Source: a virus | IMG/VR virus record: IMGVR_UViG_3300013104_000473 | Span: 1-36,144 of that record | Length of the DNA stretch: 36,144 bases | Direction: 5' to 3' (one strand) | Shown: positions 15,100 through 23,222 of the stretch, in pieces | How the letters are laid out: each line of letters starts with the position of its first letter | Position numbering within the stretch: the first letter of the stretch is position 1 | Translations under genes and position numbers: made by a program | The notes under the pieces: generated by a model | Told to the model about the DNA's origin: nothing | What the model saw: the letters and a program-made list of their open reading frames with translations, nothing else | The model's database searches: none

Positions 15100-16758
15100 T
15101 CAATACTTGATGCAGAAAAGTAAGGCCATGTTCTTCGGCCGGGTCTCAGTACCACCGGCGGCGGCCACGGTCACGCCGTGGGTGTGTGCGCCGCCGGCGC
15201 CAACACCGACGTTGTGCGCGTGACTACCAGCGCCATCCATTCCGACGCCGTGCTGGTGAGCGCCTGCCAACGACGTTTCGTGAGCACCGCCGGCCTGTTG
15301 AACGGAGTTGATTCCTCCAGAGCCTTGACCAATACCGGGCGAGCCTGGGGCGGAGTGACTGTGCCCGCCCTGGACGTCTGTCCACGCTCGGTGGGCATGG
15401 AGGCCCTGGGCGTCTGTCCAAGCAGCGTGGATATGGTCGCCAACCGCCGCAGCCGACGCCGTATGCGCGTGAGAATGGATCATCATGTCTTGAAAAACGC
15501 CAAACGCACGATTGGGATCCAGCCCCCGCCCATCGTCATAACCACGCAGAAACAGCCCGCGCAAATCAGGCAAGTTGAAGGTGGTTGTGCCGTCACCCTC
15601 GCCGTAATAGGTATTGATGCGGGCGAACAGATTTTTGTAAGTGGTACGCGAAACCGCAGCCCCGTTGCACTTCAGCCAACCGACCGGTGCCGCAAACATC
15701 GCGAACGGGCTGACCATTCCCGTCATGGTCTCTGCCATCTGTTGCTGTGACTTGTTCAGCGCGGCGGTGGTGGCAAGAATCTCGCTGCTGTTGGTCGCGG
15801 GGTCATCGCTCTTGGCGTTGGGCAGGTTGCCCAGTTTCACGTCTTCCTTGGTCGTGCCCCGGGCACGGAGCAGCGGATAGTCGCCGGTGCGCGACGCGAA
15901 ATATTTAACCAATGCGCCACCAACTGGCTCGGCGTCCCGCAAGTCCACGATGTTGCTGGATGAAATGAAGTCAGCCAGCGGCACGCAGTAGTGGCGTACG
16001 CCGGCGGCATCGGTGTAATCGGCCTGCTCGCCGAACACCACTTTCCAAGCGGCCACCCGATCGCTCAACCGACGCTCCAGCCACACGTCCAGCCAGATTT
16101 TGCCTACCGGAATCACACCGGTGACGGCTTCGGATTTGGCGATCGCCACGCGGATGCCTTCGACAAAGGCAGTGCCGCCATTGATCTGATAACCCGAATC
16201 CACCTTTTCGAAGATCAGCGAGTTGCTGAAAAAGAACGCACGTCCGTACAGGTTGCGATTACTCAGGCGCTCGCGCTCATCGATACCGGCCAGGCGCACG
16301 GTAAAGTCGTGCTGCCAGGTGCTGGCATCGATCTTCACGCCGGTAAGCTGCATCGCACCATCAAACGCCACCAGGAAATTGCGGGTGAGGTTGTTGCCGA
16401 TCTGCAACGGTGGGATGTTCCTGCGCTTCTGCTGCAGTGGGACGTATGAGACGGCAAACAGCAAGCCATCCGCATCTTCAAGACCGACATAGTTGAAGTC
16501 CCAGTCGCCGATGTCCGAGCCGATTTGGGCGCTGTACACGATCTGGTTCGGATTGACGAATCCTCGGTTTTCCTCGGGGATGTCGTAGACATGAACAATC
16601 TGTCCCGCCGGCGGCTTGCCAGCAGCACGATTCACCGGGGTCTCAGGCTTCAAGCCTGGTACGTTGGCAAAGATGAACTTGCTGATAATCAGCGGTTTTT
16701 TCTGGCTTTGCTTCAGGGCAATCTGGCCTTCGCCGGCCAAAGTAATACTGGCGCTCAC
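15100..16758 (-). CDS. H: Phage tail fibre with collar domain and His-rich tip
   Basis: A 552-residue receptor-binding fibre. The N-terminal ~150 residues look like the P2-family tail-attachment domain (DUF3751 type). A phage collar domain lies around 350-420 (GWLKCNGAAVSRTTYKNLFA... GDGTTTFNLPDLRGLFLRG). The C-terminal ~110 residues (about 427-540) are Gly/Ala rich with many H-x-H motifs (HSHAH, HIH, HAH, HSHS, HQH, HTH), as in T4 gp12/gp37-type tips that chelate iron along a trimer axis. GTG 16758 has GGAG 7 bases upstream. AWTDAQG/AWTDVQG is a short tandem repeat in the tip. It binds the host surface; the receptor is unknown. Confidence 0.85.
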   Translation of the reverse strand: MSASITLAGEGQIALKQSQKKPLIISKFIFANVPGLKPETPVNRAAGKPPAGQIVHVYDIPEENRGFVNPNQIVYSAQIGSDIGDWDFNYVGLEDADGLLFAVSYVPLQQKRRNIPPLQIGNNLTRNFLVAFDGAMQLTGVKIDASTWQHDFTVRLAGIDERERLSNRNLYGRAFFFSNSLIFEKVDSGYQINGGTAFVEGIRVAIAKSEAVTGVIPVGKIWLDVWLERRLSDRVAAWKVVFGEQADYTDAAGVRHYCVPLADFISSSNIVDLRDAEPVGGALVKYFASRTGDYPLLRARGTTKEDVKLGNLPNAKSDDPATNSSEILATTAALNKSQQQMAETMTGMVSPFAMFAAPVGWLKCNGAAVSRTTYKNLFARINTYYGEGDGTTTFNLPDLRGLFLRGYDDGRGLDPNRAFGVFQDMMIHSHAHTASAAAVGDHIHAAWTDAQGLHAHRAWTDVQGGHSHSAPGSPGIGQGSGGINSVQQAGGAHETSLAGAHQHGVGMDGAGSHAHNVGVGAGGAHTHGVTVAAAGGTETRPKNMALLFCIKY

Positions 16759-16767
16759 AGTGCGCTC

Positions 16768-17292
16768 CTACAGGCTGGCGACCAGCGTTTGCTGGTCGTT
16801 GTTGAAGTCGAAAAGGGCGATTTGCAGCCCCACAGGGGTAATGGTCACGAAGTCATAACGCCGGCAGGTGCGCCCGTATTGCTGGATCAGCACCCGCAAC
16901 AACTCCGGATTAAGTGACAGTTGCGCATTGCTGAACTTGAGCAGCACCACGTCCCAGTCACGCCCAGGCTGCCGCTCTTCGATCTCGACGTAGCCCACGC
17001 CCAGGCGCTCGAAAATGCGCTTCATGCCGGCGGTACTGCCGGCGTCCACGGAGTTCACAAAGGCGTACTTCACACGCAGCCGGAACAGGGCTTCCGGCTC
17101 ACCGGTGAAGCGAGTCACGTCGCGTTGCCAGGCCCACAATTCAAGAATGCTCAGGTGGCAGGTGTCGGGGTCGATCTGCAGATAAGGCCAGCGCAACCAA
17201 CCCGCAACGGTTTCCCACCAGGACTGTGCGGCCGCAACCAGCTTTGTCAGCTCGGTGCCGCCGAGCCAGAACGGCAATTTGAGCTTTATCAC
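16768..17292 (-). CDS. I: Phage tail protein I
   Basis: A 174-residue baseplate protein close to P2 gpI in length (176). Typical gpI sequence includes ILELWAWQRDV near 50 and an internal VNSVDAGSTAGMKRIFERLG. It forms the outer baseplate wedge with gpJ. GTG 17292 overlaps the gpJ stop as GTGA, so the two are translationally coupled. Confidence 0.85.
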   Translation of the reverse strand: MIKLKLPFWLGGTELTKLVAAAQSWWETVAGWLRWPYLQIDPDTCHLSILELWAWQRDVTRFTGEPEALFRLRVKYAFVNSVDAGSTAGMKRIFERLGVGYVEIEERQPGRDWDVVLLKFSNAQLSLNPELLRVLIQQYGRTCRRYDFVTITPVGLQIALFDFNNDQQTLVASL

Positions 17293-18461
17293 TTCATCAC
17301 CACCGTCAGGCTCTGCAGGCGCGGGATCGACAGGCCGCTAACGATGTCAGCGACGGGGGTGAATTTGACCGCCTCAATGCCGGGAAACTGCTTGTGCAAC
17401 TCTTCCGTCAATCGGCTGGTACTGAATCGCGACTGCGGATAGGTCAGCGTTGGCTGATAGTCCCGGGGCGTGCTCTCACGAAAGGCCGCACGGATGAACA
17501 ATTCGATCTCCTGTTTCAAGCTGGAGACCTGTTCCGGTGTGTGGTTCGCGAACGGCCAGACGGTCACCGCAATGCTGACCAGCGTTTCTGGCATGACCAT
17601 GGCCAGCAGATCATCACCGTGCCCATGGTTGCCCTGGTCGCGGATATGGGCGTTGATTTGAGCCAAATAAGTCGCCGCCGGCACACCGGCATCAAACAGC
17701 ACATAGGCGTTCGCGCTACCTGGGCCACGGGGCGCGCCGTGTTCGAAGTACACGCCATCCGGACGCACGCCCGGGAAGGCGGAAATCATGGCGCGATACA
17801 CCGCGTCGGTGTGCCACTGATTGACCGCCGAGAACTGGTTGCGCACTCGCAGGCGCAACTGGTCGTTCGGTTCCGGATCGGCCCCTGGGGACTCCAGCCA
17901 GCCGTCTTTGTTCACCACCTGCACGATGCCGGGAATCGGAACCGGCAGGATCGCGTAGTACCCCGGCGCCAGGTTGAAACCACTACCGGCCTCGACTGCC
18001 TCCACGGGAACGTCCAGCTGCAGCTGGCCCTGCTGGAACGTCGCCGGCGCCGTCGTAACAAGTTTGTAGACGTTGCCATTGATCGCGGCAGACTGCACCA
18101 CGATGCCCTTTTCCAACTCCATCACGCCGTCCGGAATGGCCCGGGTAAACAGCAATTTGCCCTTTGCCTTGGTCGCGCCCTTGCGCTCGACGTTGACCGC
18201 CCATGCCAGCGTGTCCAGCCAGGCGTCGACCGCCGTTTTCACAAAGAAGTTGGGCAGCACGGTCAGGCACAGGAAATCCAGCAGCCACAAAACCGGCTTG
18301 GTCACCAGTGCGGTCATCACTCGCCAGAATGGGGAATAGCTGCTGGTGTTGGCGACTTTCGCGCCCTGGGCTTCAACCTCTTTTTCCCATGCCGCCTTTA
18401 GCCCCGCCTCGGTGGTCGGAATGCCGGTATCGGCGATCACCTTTTTGAAATCGACGTTCAC
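17289..18461 (-). CDS. J: Baseplate J-like wedge protein
   Basis: A 390-residue baseplate wedge protein. It has the gpJ layout: an N-terminal helical part, a middle beta domain (LEKGIVVQSAAINGNVYKLV and PGSANAYVLFDAG), and a C-terminal domain with EIELFIRAAFRE and an ending like the Mu gp47/P2 J family. It is longer than P2 J (about 302). GTG 18461 overlaps the preceding stop as GTGA. Two hydrophobic stretches near 50-75 are part of the fold rather than a membrane anchor. Confidence 0.87.
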   Translation of the reverse strand: MNVDFKKVIADTGIPTTEAGLKAAWEKEVEAQGAKVANTSSYSPFWRVMTALVTKPVLWLLDFLCLTVLPNFFVKTAVDAWLDTLAWAVNVERKGATKAKGKLLFTRAIPDGVMELEKGIVVQSAAINGNVYKLVTTAPATFQQGQLQLDVPVEAVEAGSGFNLAPGYYAILPVPIPGIVQVVNKDGWLESPGADPEPNDQLRLRVRNQFSAVNQWHTDAVYRAMISAFPGVRPDGVYFEHGAPRGPGSANAYVLFDAGVPAATYLAQINAHIRDQGNHGHGDDLLAMVMPETLVSIAVTVWPFANHTPEQVSSLKQEIELFIRAAFRESTPRDYQPTLTYPQSRFSTSRLTEELHKQFPGIEAVKFTPVADIVSGLSIPRLQSLTVVMK

Positions 18462-18775
18462 AGACTTACCTCGATCGATCCGAATTTGATGGTTTTGGCG
18501 GTCACCAGGTACACACCTGGCGCCTGCTCGGTGATACGCGCCGTTCCCGGCACCAGGCGCACGTCCTCTTCAACCAGCAGTTCCATCTGCTGGATGCAGT
18601 CGCGCTGACGCAGGCGATCGCGTTCGGCCACCAGCGTCACCAACAGCCCGCTGTCGCGGATCATGTGGGCGATGTCCTGGGCGATACAGGCACGGTCGTC
18701 GACCAGCAACGGCTGGTGCGACAGATCCAGCGCCAGGTCGTTGTCGACGATGAGCAGATCCACGTACTCGCTCAT
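18458..18775 (-). CDS. DUF2590 family phage baseplate protein
   Basis: A 105-residue protein matching the DUF2590-type sequence (MSEYVDLLIVDNDLALD, then repeated acidic helices). It sits where gpW, a baseplate wedge component of the gp25 type, is found in P2, between the tape measure gene and J. ATG 18775 overlaps the tape-measure stop as ATGA. The family is seen in HP1/K139-like phages; the gpW-like role is inferred from position. Confidence 0.72.
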   Translation of the reverse strand: MSEYVDLLIVDNDLALDLSHQPLLVDDRACIAQDIAHMIRDSGLLVTLVAERDRLRQRDCIQQMELLVEEDVRLVPGTARITEQAPGVYLVTAKTIKFGSIEVSL

Positions 18776-20757
18776 CCGCCTACCGCCATCGCAACCATGT
18801 TTTCCATCTCCAGCGGCGTCATCTGCTTGCCGGTGTGAATGTTCACGTTCTCCACATGCGTGCCCTTGTTCTGGCTGCTGTTGTTGTTCTGGATGCTGGT
18901 CAGCAGGCCACCCGGCGGCACCGCCGACGGGCGCGCCGGCGACAGGCTTGGAATGGCCGCATTGATGGTCTGTTGGGCTTTCTGCGCAGCGTTGGCGGTG
19001 TCGGAAGCGCTGGCAGCGGCGTCGACGCCTGGCACCTCGGGCATACCGCCAAAGCGCGCTTCGATATTCACGCCCGGGATGCTGTTCAGCAGCTCGATCA
19101 CGCCGTTAACGGCCTTGGTGAAAATGCCGACGATGCTGTCCCACGCGGCCTTGGCCATGCCCGACCAGCCGCCCATGGAGTTAAACCAGTCGGATAGTTT
19201 CTGGAGCTTGTCGGCGACGAACTGAAACGCGGCCGTGTTCATCAGGGCGCTCGTCCACTCCTTCCAGAAGTAGACCGCCGCCACAATGACCGCCACCAGG
19301 GCGACGATCCCGACCACTATCCACACCACCGGGTTGGCCAGCAGCGCCGCGTTGACCAGCCAGATCGCGCCCTGCCACAGCATCATGGCGCCGCGAATCA
19401 GCGCCAGGCCGGCGCTCAGCGTGTAAATCACGGCGACGTAAGCCAGGATCGCCAGCTTCTGCAGGATGAACACCGCGACGGTGCGCAGCCCCATCAGTTG
19501 GAAGACTTTCCAGACGGTCAGCATTCCCAACCAGGTCATGCGGGCAATGCCCACCACCATGGTCAGCGCCGACATCGCGGCGACGATGCCCATGATCGTC
19601 AGCGCAGTGATGCCGATCACGCGGGTGATGTTCGGGAACAGCTGCGACCAGCGCACCAGGGTTTTACCGATGTCCACCATCTTGGCCATGAACGGCGACA
19701 GCACCGGGATCAGCACCTGACCGAACACCACTCGCATGACTTCGACCAGGGAAGCCCACTGTTGCCACGGGTCAACCATCGCCCGGGCCATCTGCTCGGC
19801 GTTCTCCAACCCGCGCACCTTGCCCAGCTGCTCGATGCCGTTGCGCAGCCGATCGGTGTCCTTGGCCAGCGCGCCGATCACCTGGGCGCCTTCGCCGCCG
19901 AAGGCCTCCATCAGCTTGGCACCCGCCGACGCGCTGGTGAGGTCGCCGAACTTGCCCTGGAGCTTGTCCAGGATGGTCATCATCGGCAGCACCTTGCCCT
20001 GCTGGTCGGTGAACTTCATGCCGAGCTTTTCGGAGGCGGCGCCGATGTTCTCGAAAAACGCCTTGTAGCGTCCGCCGGCGTCGCCGCCCTCCATGGTGCT
20101 GCTCAGCGTGCCGATCACCGCCATCTGTTCAGCCAGGTCGACGCCGGAAGTCGTGGCGATCGCCCCGGCTTCCTTGAAGGCGTCTTTCATGGCTGCGCCG
20201 CTGGTGCGGAACAGTTGCACAGCCAGCGCCGTCTGGCCGCCGAGCTTTTCCACCCACGCGCCCTTCCCCATCGCATCGGCTTGGGACTTCTGCAGGTTGT
20301 AGAGCGTGCCGACGTATTCGCCCATGGTTTCGGCGTCGGTCTTGGTGGCCTTGGCCAGCAGGTTGCTGGTGTTGGTGAAGGTCGCCAGCTGGTTACCGGC
20401 CAGGCCTTTGATGGCGCCCTCGATCAGGTAGGCGGACGCTACAAAGTCCTTGGCGTTCTCCCCGTAGTTCACGGCGAACTCCAGCGACTTGGCATTGAGC
20501 GCAGACAGCGCGTCCTCAGCCACGCCCAGCGATCGGACATCGCCCAGGGCGCGATTGACTTCCAGCGCCGGTTCCATGGATTCGCGAATCGCGTCCACGC
20601 CCGCCGTCCGCCCACCGAGGCCCAGGCCGATCGTCTTGATGTGCTTTTCACTTTGATCGGCAAGCTCGGAAAAGCCCATTTTCACCTTGCCCAGGGGCGC
20701 GGTGACCTTGTCCTGCAAGCTGAGAATGAAAGCCAGGCTGGCGCTACGGTCTGCCAA
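18772..20757 (-). CDS. T: Phage tail tape measure protein
   Basis: A 661-residue protein that sets tail length inside the tube. The N-terminal region is helical (MADRSASLAFILSLQDKVTA); the middle has a strongly hydrophobic stretch at about 379-497 (for example VVWIVVGIVALVAVIVAAV and WLVNAALLANP) thought to enter the host membrane; the C-terminal part is Ala-rich with SLSPARPSAVPPGG. It starts with TTG at 20757 directly after the chaperone-extension frame. Length is shorter than P2 T (about 815). Confidence 0.88.
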   Translation of the reverse strand: MADRSASLAFILSLQDKVTAPLGKVKMGFSELADQSEKHIKTIGLGLGGRTAGVDAIRESMEPALEVNRALGDVRSLGVAEDALSALNAKSLEFAVNYGENAKDFVASAYLIEGAIKGLAGNQLATFTNTSNLLAKATKTDAETMGEYVGTLYNLQKSQADAMGKGAWVEKLGGQTALAVQLFRTSGAAMKDAFKEAGAIATTSGVDLAEQMAVIGTLSSTMEGGDAGGRYKAFFENIGAASEKLGMKFTDQQGKVLPMMTILDKLQGKFGDLTSASAGAKLMEAFGGEGAQVIGALAKDTDRLRNGIEQLGKVRGLENAEQMARAMVDPWQQWASLVEVMRVVFGQVLIPVLSPFMAKMVDIGKTLVRWSQLFPNITRVIGITALTIMGIVAAMSALTMVVGIARMTWLGMLTVWKVFQLMGLRTVAVFILQKLAILAYVAVIYTLSAGLALIRGAMMLWQGAIWLVNAALLANPVVWIVVGIVALVAVIVAAVYFWKEWTSALMNTAAFQFVADKLQKLSDWFNSMGGWSGMAKAAWDSIVGIFTKAVNGVIELLNSIPGVNIEARFGGMPEVPGVDAAASASDTANAAQKAQQTINAAIPSLSPARPSAVPPGGLLTSIQNNNSSQNKGTHVENVNIHTGKQMTPLEMENMVAMAVGG

Positions 20758-20762
20758 TGTCG

Positions 20763-20903
20763 TTACCCGTTCAGCGCAAGGGCAATGCCGTTAGCCACGG
20801 CAAATTCCATGCGTCTCCAGTGTTCGTCCTCCAGCCACTTGGCCGTCCCCATCGCCTCGGGCGTGGGTTCGACACCAGGTAGCCAGCGGTTCGTCAGGGC
20901 CAT
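20763..20903 (-). CDS. DUF6890-like small protein / chaperone frameshift extension
   Basis: Reading the minus strand, ATG 20903 opens a 46-residue frame with WLPGVEPTPEAMGTA and RRMEFAVANGIALALNG before TAA at 20763-20765. It resembles the DUF6890 family between chaperone and tape measure genes. The same frame is open back to a slippery run at 20951, so it can also be read as the C-terminal part of a -1 frameshift product of the chaperone gene. Whether it is made alone, as a fusion, or both is not decided here. Confidence 0.65.
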   Translation of the reverse strand: MALTNRWLPGVEPTPEAMGTAKWLEDEHWRRMEFAVANGIALALNG

Positions 20904-20926
20904 CAGTTGGCCCAGGCCGTTTTCGC

Positions 20927-21217
20927 TCAGGCGCTCAGCGTGCTCGAGCGCTTTTTTACGATCACCTCAACGTTGGGCGCGTATTCCTCCAGCAACGCGC
21001 CGGCCAACTGCATCACCATCACCGGGTTGGCCAGCAGCGGTTTCAGCGTGGCCTTTTCCTCTTGCTTGACAGTGGTCATCAACAGGTTGTTGCCCGGGGC
21101 GACCTTGTTGGTTTGGGTCAGGGCGTTGAAGTACTTGGTCACGTCCGCCGGTGTCAGGTTGAAGGTGAATTCGCTTTCGCCGACTTCCAGGGTGATTTCG
21201 GTGTTTTGTTGGCTCAT
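20927..21217 (-). CDS. Phage tail assembly chaperone (short form)
   Basis: A 96-residue protein that coats the tape measure protein while the tube is built, like P2 gpE. Sequence shows MSQQNTEITLEVGESEFTF and a helical core ending in KKRSSTLSA. ATG 21217 overlaps the Rz stop as ATGA. Near the 3' end the frame reads GTA AAA AAG, giving slippery A-AAA-AAG (20951-20957). A -1 shift there would yield a 151-residue form (89 residues plus 62). The long/short ratio controls tail building in P2-like and lambda-like phages. Confidence 0.8.
   Translation of the reverse strand: MSQQNTEITLEVGESEFTFNLTPADVTKYFNALTQTNKVAPGNNLLMTTVKQEEKATLKPLLANPVMVMQLAGALLEEYAPNVEVIVKKRSSTLSA
20951..20957 (-). other. Slippery heptamer for -1 programmed frameshift
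   Basis: On the minus strand AAAAAAG is in the X-XXY-YYZ register of the chaperone frame (GTA AAA AAG). The -1 frame beyond it is open for 62 codons to TAA 20763. Its place before the tape measure gene matches the known frameshift site of P2 E/E'. A downstream pseudoknot was not checked. Confidence 0.7.
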
Positions 21218-21729
21218 GGGGTATCGCTCTTTTTGAGATTGGGAAAAGTGGTGTCCTGGTGCGCGGGCGATCGCTGGCACACGCCACGGACGTATTGCTG
21301 CAGTCCGACGATCATTTGCCGGCTTTGGGCGAGTTGATCTCGGAGGGTGAAATAATCCGGTCGAGCGTCTGCTGAGAGTTCGGCGCGGCCTGCATTAGCC
21401 ACGCGGGCGGTGCCGGCGGTGGCGGACACAGATCCGGAGGCGGGACAGGTGGCGCTGACGTACAGCCGGCCAGTGCCATCGTCAACAGCGCGGCGCAGGC
21501 GTTCGTTTTCAGTGCGTGCATCGGTCAATTCCTTGGTGTTTCGTTGGTCGATCGCGTCCCGTTCGGCGAGCATTTCGCCGCTGATGCGTGCCGCTTCCCG
21601 CAGGCCGCTGGCCTCCCATTTCGCGCTGTCGCGCTCGCGTCTGGCTTCGTCGCGCTGACCTTCGAGTACGTCGAAACCGATCCAGGCGACCAGGCACAGC
21701 ACGACCAGGAATAAGGCTTCGCGCAGCAT
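21214..21729 (-). CDS. Rz: Rz-like i-spanin
   Basis: A 171-residue inner-membrane spanin. One N-terminal membrane helix (EALFLVVLCLVAWIGFDVL, about 4-22) is followed by a periplasmic coiled coil (about 25-100, repeated E-R-x-D). With the lipoprotein Rz1 it fuses inner and outer membranes in the last step of lysis. ATG 21729 shares its A with the endolysin stop (TGATG). A complete Rz1-like gene is nested inside it in another frame. Confidence 0.82.
   Translation of the reverse strand: MLREALFLVVLCLVAWIGFDVLEGQRDEARRERDSAKWEASGLREAARISGEMLAERDAIDQRNTKELTDARTENERLRRAVDDGTGRLYVSATCPASGSVSATAGTARVANAGRAELSADARPDYFTLRDQLAQSRQMIVGLQQYVRGVCQRSPAHQDTTFPNLKKSDTP
21312..21521 (-). CDS. Rz1: Rz1-like o-spanin lipoprotein nested in Rz
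   Basis: A 69-residue outer-membrane lipoprotein, wholly inside Rz in another frame. The signal sequence ends in lipobox L17-A18-G19-C20, followed by a proline-rich region (APPVPPPDLCPPPPAPPAW), as usual in Rz1. AAGGA lies 8 bases before ATG 21521. After cleavage and lipidation at Cys20 it would sit in the outer membrane and pair with Rz through the periplasm. Confidence 0.82.
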   Translation of the reverse strand: MHALKTNACAALLTMALAGCTSAPPVPPPDLCPPPPAPPAWLMQAAPNSQQTLDRIISPSEINSPKAGK

Positions 21730-22262
21730 CAATAGCCCTCCGCACACAGCCGGGATTCGGCCAGCCTGCGGTTGTGCAGACCCGGCACAAAGCGCTTCTG
21801 GCCCTTGGCGTCAGTCACATAGGCCCACACCGGCGTCTTGCCGTCCGGCGCCCAAGCCAGCGCTTTGCAGCCCTCGGCGATGCGACCGGCGTTGATAAGC
21901 GCGACCGCTCGACTGGCGCAGGTGCTGGTCACGCCGAAGTTGTGGCCGTGACTGGTCAGCGCGTCGAACGTGTTCTGGCCCACGTTCGGGTTCGTGATGC
22001 ACTCGGCCAGCTGCAGCTGCGTTTTGCGGATCACCAGCTGCTCCACCTCGGCGCACTTGGCGGGCGACCAGTAGTCGCCGACGACGACCGGGTACGGGCT
22101 CGTGAACCGGGTGATGCCTTTGCAAACCGTGGGCAGTCCGCCGGCGAGCTTGTCCGCGTAAGCGGTGTTCTGGCCGTTGCCTTCCCAAGTGCCTAGGAAG
22201 ATCACCAGCGGCGTGCTGGCCAGCGCGATCACGCCGGCCATGATCCTGCCGCGCAGGCTCAT
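21729..22262 (-). CDS. SAR-type endolysin (lysozyme-like)
   Basis: A 177-residue phage lysozyme that cuts peptidoglycan. An N-terminal hydrophobic helix (about 7-25) looks like a signal-arrest-release anchor. It is followed by E27, D37 in YAD and T45 in TVCKG, which match the E-D-T triad of GH24 lysozymes by spacing. ATG 22262 overlaps the holin stop as ATGA; a GTG at 22271 is in frame but less fitting. The holin and spanin genes next to it complete the lysis cassette. Confidence 0.83.
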   Translation of the reverse strand: MSLRGRIMAGVIALASTPLVIFLGTWEGNGQNTAYADKLAGGLPTVCKGITRFTSPYPVVVGDYWSPAKCAEVEQLVIRKTQLQLAECITNPNVGQNTFDALTSHGHNFGVTSTCASRAVALINAGRIAEGCKALAWAPDGKTPVWAYVTDAKGQKRFVPGLHNRRLAESRLCAEGY

Positions 22263-22555
22263 TGGAACCACACGCGCAACAGTGCCGGCACGACCATCTG
22301 CAGTACGGCTCCAACCAGCGTCAGGATGGTCAGCAAGCGGCCAACTTTGGCGCCAATGTCATTCACCGCAACGGTCAGCGTCTGCTGGCCGGCGTTGAGT
22401 TCCGACAGCTGGCCCGCCATGTGTTCGAAACCCTGCTCCAGCTTCGTGACACGGGTCGGGACGGTTTCGTGGCGGTCTTCCAGCTCGCCCAGCCGGTGTT
22501 CGAAGACAGCGAATTTCTGTTCCAGCGCTCCGAGGCGCAAGGCGTCAGTGGTCAT
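22259..22555 (-). CDS. Phage holin-like protein
   Basis: A 98-residue protein with an N-terminal coiled coil (LEQKFAVFEHRLGELEDRH) and one C-terminal membrane helix (LLTILTLVGAVLQMVVPALL, about 74-93). This layout fits a single-segment or XhlA-like holin that times lysis. ATG 22555 overlaps the preceding stop as ATGA. The open frame to 22657 runs through the zinc-finger gene and is not the start. It lies directly before the endolysin, which supports the call. Confidence 0.72.
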   Translation of the reverse strand: MTTDALRLGALEQKFAVFEHRLGELEDRHETVPTRVTKLEQGFEHMAGQLSELNAGQQTLTVAVNDIGAKVGRLLTILTLVGAVLQMVVPALLRVWFQ

Positions 22556-22764
22556 CGGCGTGTACTCTTCTCGACGTCCGTCTGGCACGGGACGCACCGG
22601 GTTATGCCGCCGTGCGCCTGGCGCGCCGGCGGGATTGGTTTGTCGCAGTCCTGGCAATGGGTCAGGCTCGGCCCGACCGGCACAGCCTTGCTCAGCTGGG
22701 CCTTGATCGCCTGGTCACGTTGGCGTTGCTCCAGCTCCTGGGCGCGGTCGAACCAGTCCACCAT
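22552..22764 (-). CDS. TraR/DksA-type zinc-finger protein
   Basis: A 70-residue protein with a helical N-terminus and a four-Cys finger: C37-x2-C40-x16-C57-x2-C60, the TraR/DksA pattern. Such phage proteins can bind RNA polymerase in its secondary channel and mimic ppGpp-DksA effects, but the role here is not shown. ATG 22764 shares its base with the tube-protein stop (TGATG). Its place inside the late operon, before the lysis cassette, is typical of this phage group. Confidence 0.78.
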   Translation of the reverse strand: MVDWFDRAQELEQRQRDQAIKAQLSKAVPVGPSLTHCQDCDKPIPPARQAHGGITRCVPCQTDVEKSTRR

Positions 22765-23216
22765 CAGCGCAGCCCCTCAATCTCAGTCGCAGCCAGGTAC
22801 GGCACGCCGTTGATGTGGATGAAATCAGGGCTGGTCACGTCGAACGGAACCTTGTGTTTGGACTTCTCGCCGCCCTTCGGGTCAATCGCCAGCAGGCTGG
22901 ACAGCTTCACCTTGCAGCCGAACGCTTCCACCCGCAGTTCCTCGTCTTCGCCGGCCTTGGCGAAGAACACCGCGTCGAAGGGTTTGAGGCCTCGGAAGCT
23001 GCCCGCCGATCGCGCCGCGTCGATCAGCAGATTGAAGTTGGTGGTATCCAGCTCGAATTCGCCTGCAGCGGCCACGTCACCGTCCACGGTGCCGTCCGGC
23101 ACGCCCCGGGTTTGGGCCACTGCAGAGTTATCGGTGATATCCAAAGTGCAGCTTTCGACGTGCAGCGCGATATCGCCCAGGCTCACATCAAAATTCTTGC
23201 CGCCAATCTTCGCCAT
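22764..23216 (-). CDS. Phage tail tube protein (DUF2597-like)
   Basis: A 150-residue beta-rich protein with the DUF2597-type N-terminus MAKIGGKNFDVSLGD. It lies after the sheath gene where the tube protein (gpFII in P2) is found. AGGAG lies 8 bases before ATG 23216. The product should stack as rings inside the sheath to make the DNA channel. Confidence 0.77.
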   Translation of the reverse strand: MAKIGGKNFDVSLGDIALHVESCTLDITDNSAVAQTRGVPDGTVDGDVAAAGEFELDTTNFNLLIDAARSAGSFRGLKPFDAVFFAKAGEDEELRVEAFGCKVKLSSLLAIDPKGGEKSKHKVPFDVTSPDFIHINGVPYLAATEIEGLR

Positions 23217-23222
23217 GGGGCG

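Noticed and set aside
19498-21069. Long plus-strand frame (523 codons)
   Set aside because: It is the complement of the tape measure and chaperone genes; His/Gly/Gln/Arg-rich composition is that of an antisense GC-rich frame and it has no family features.
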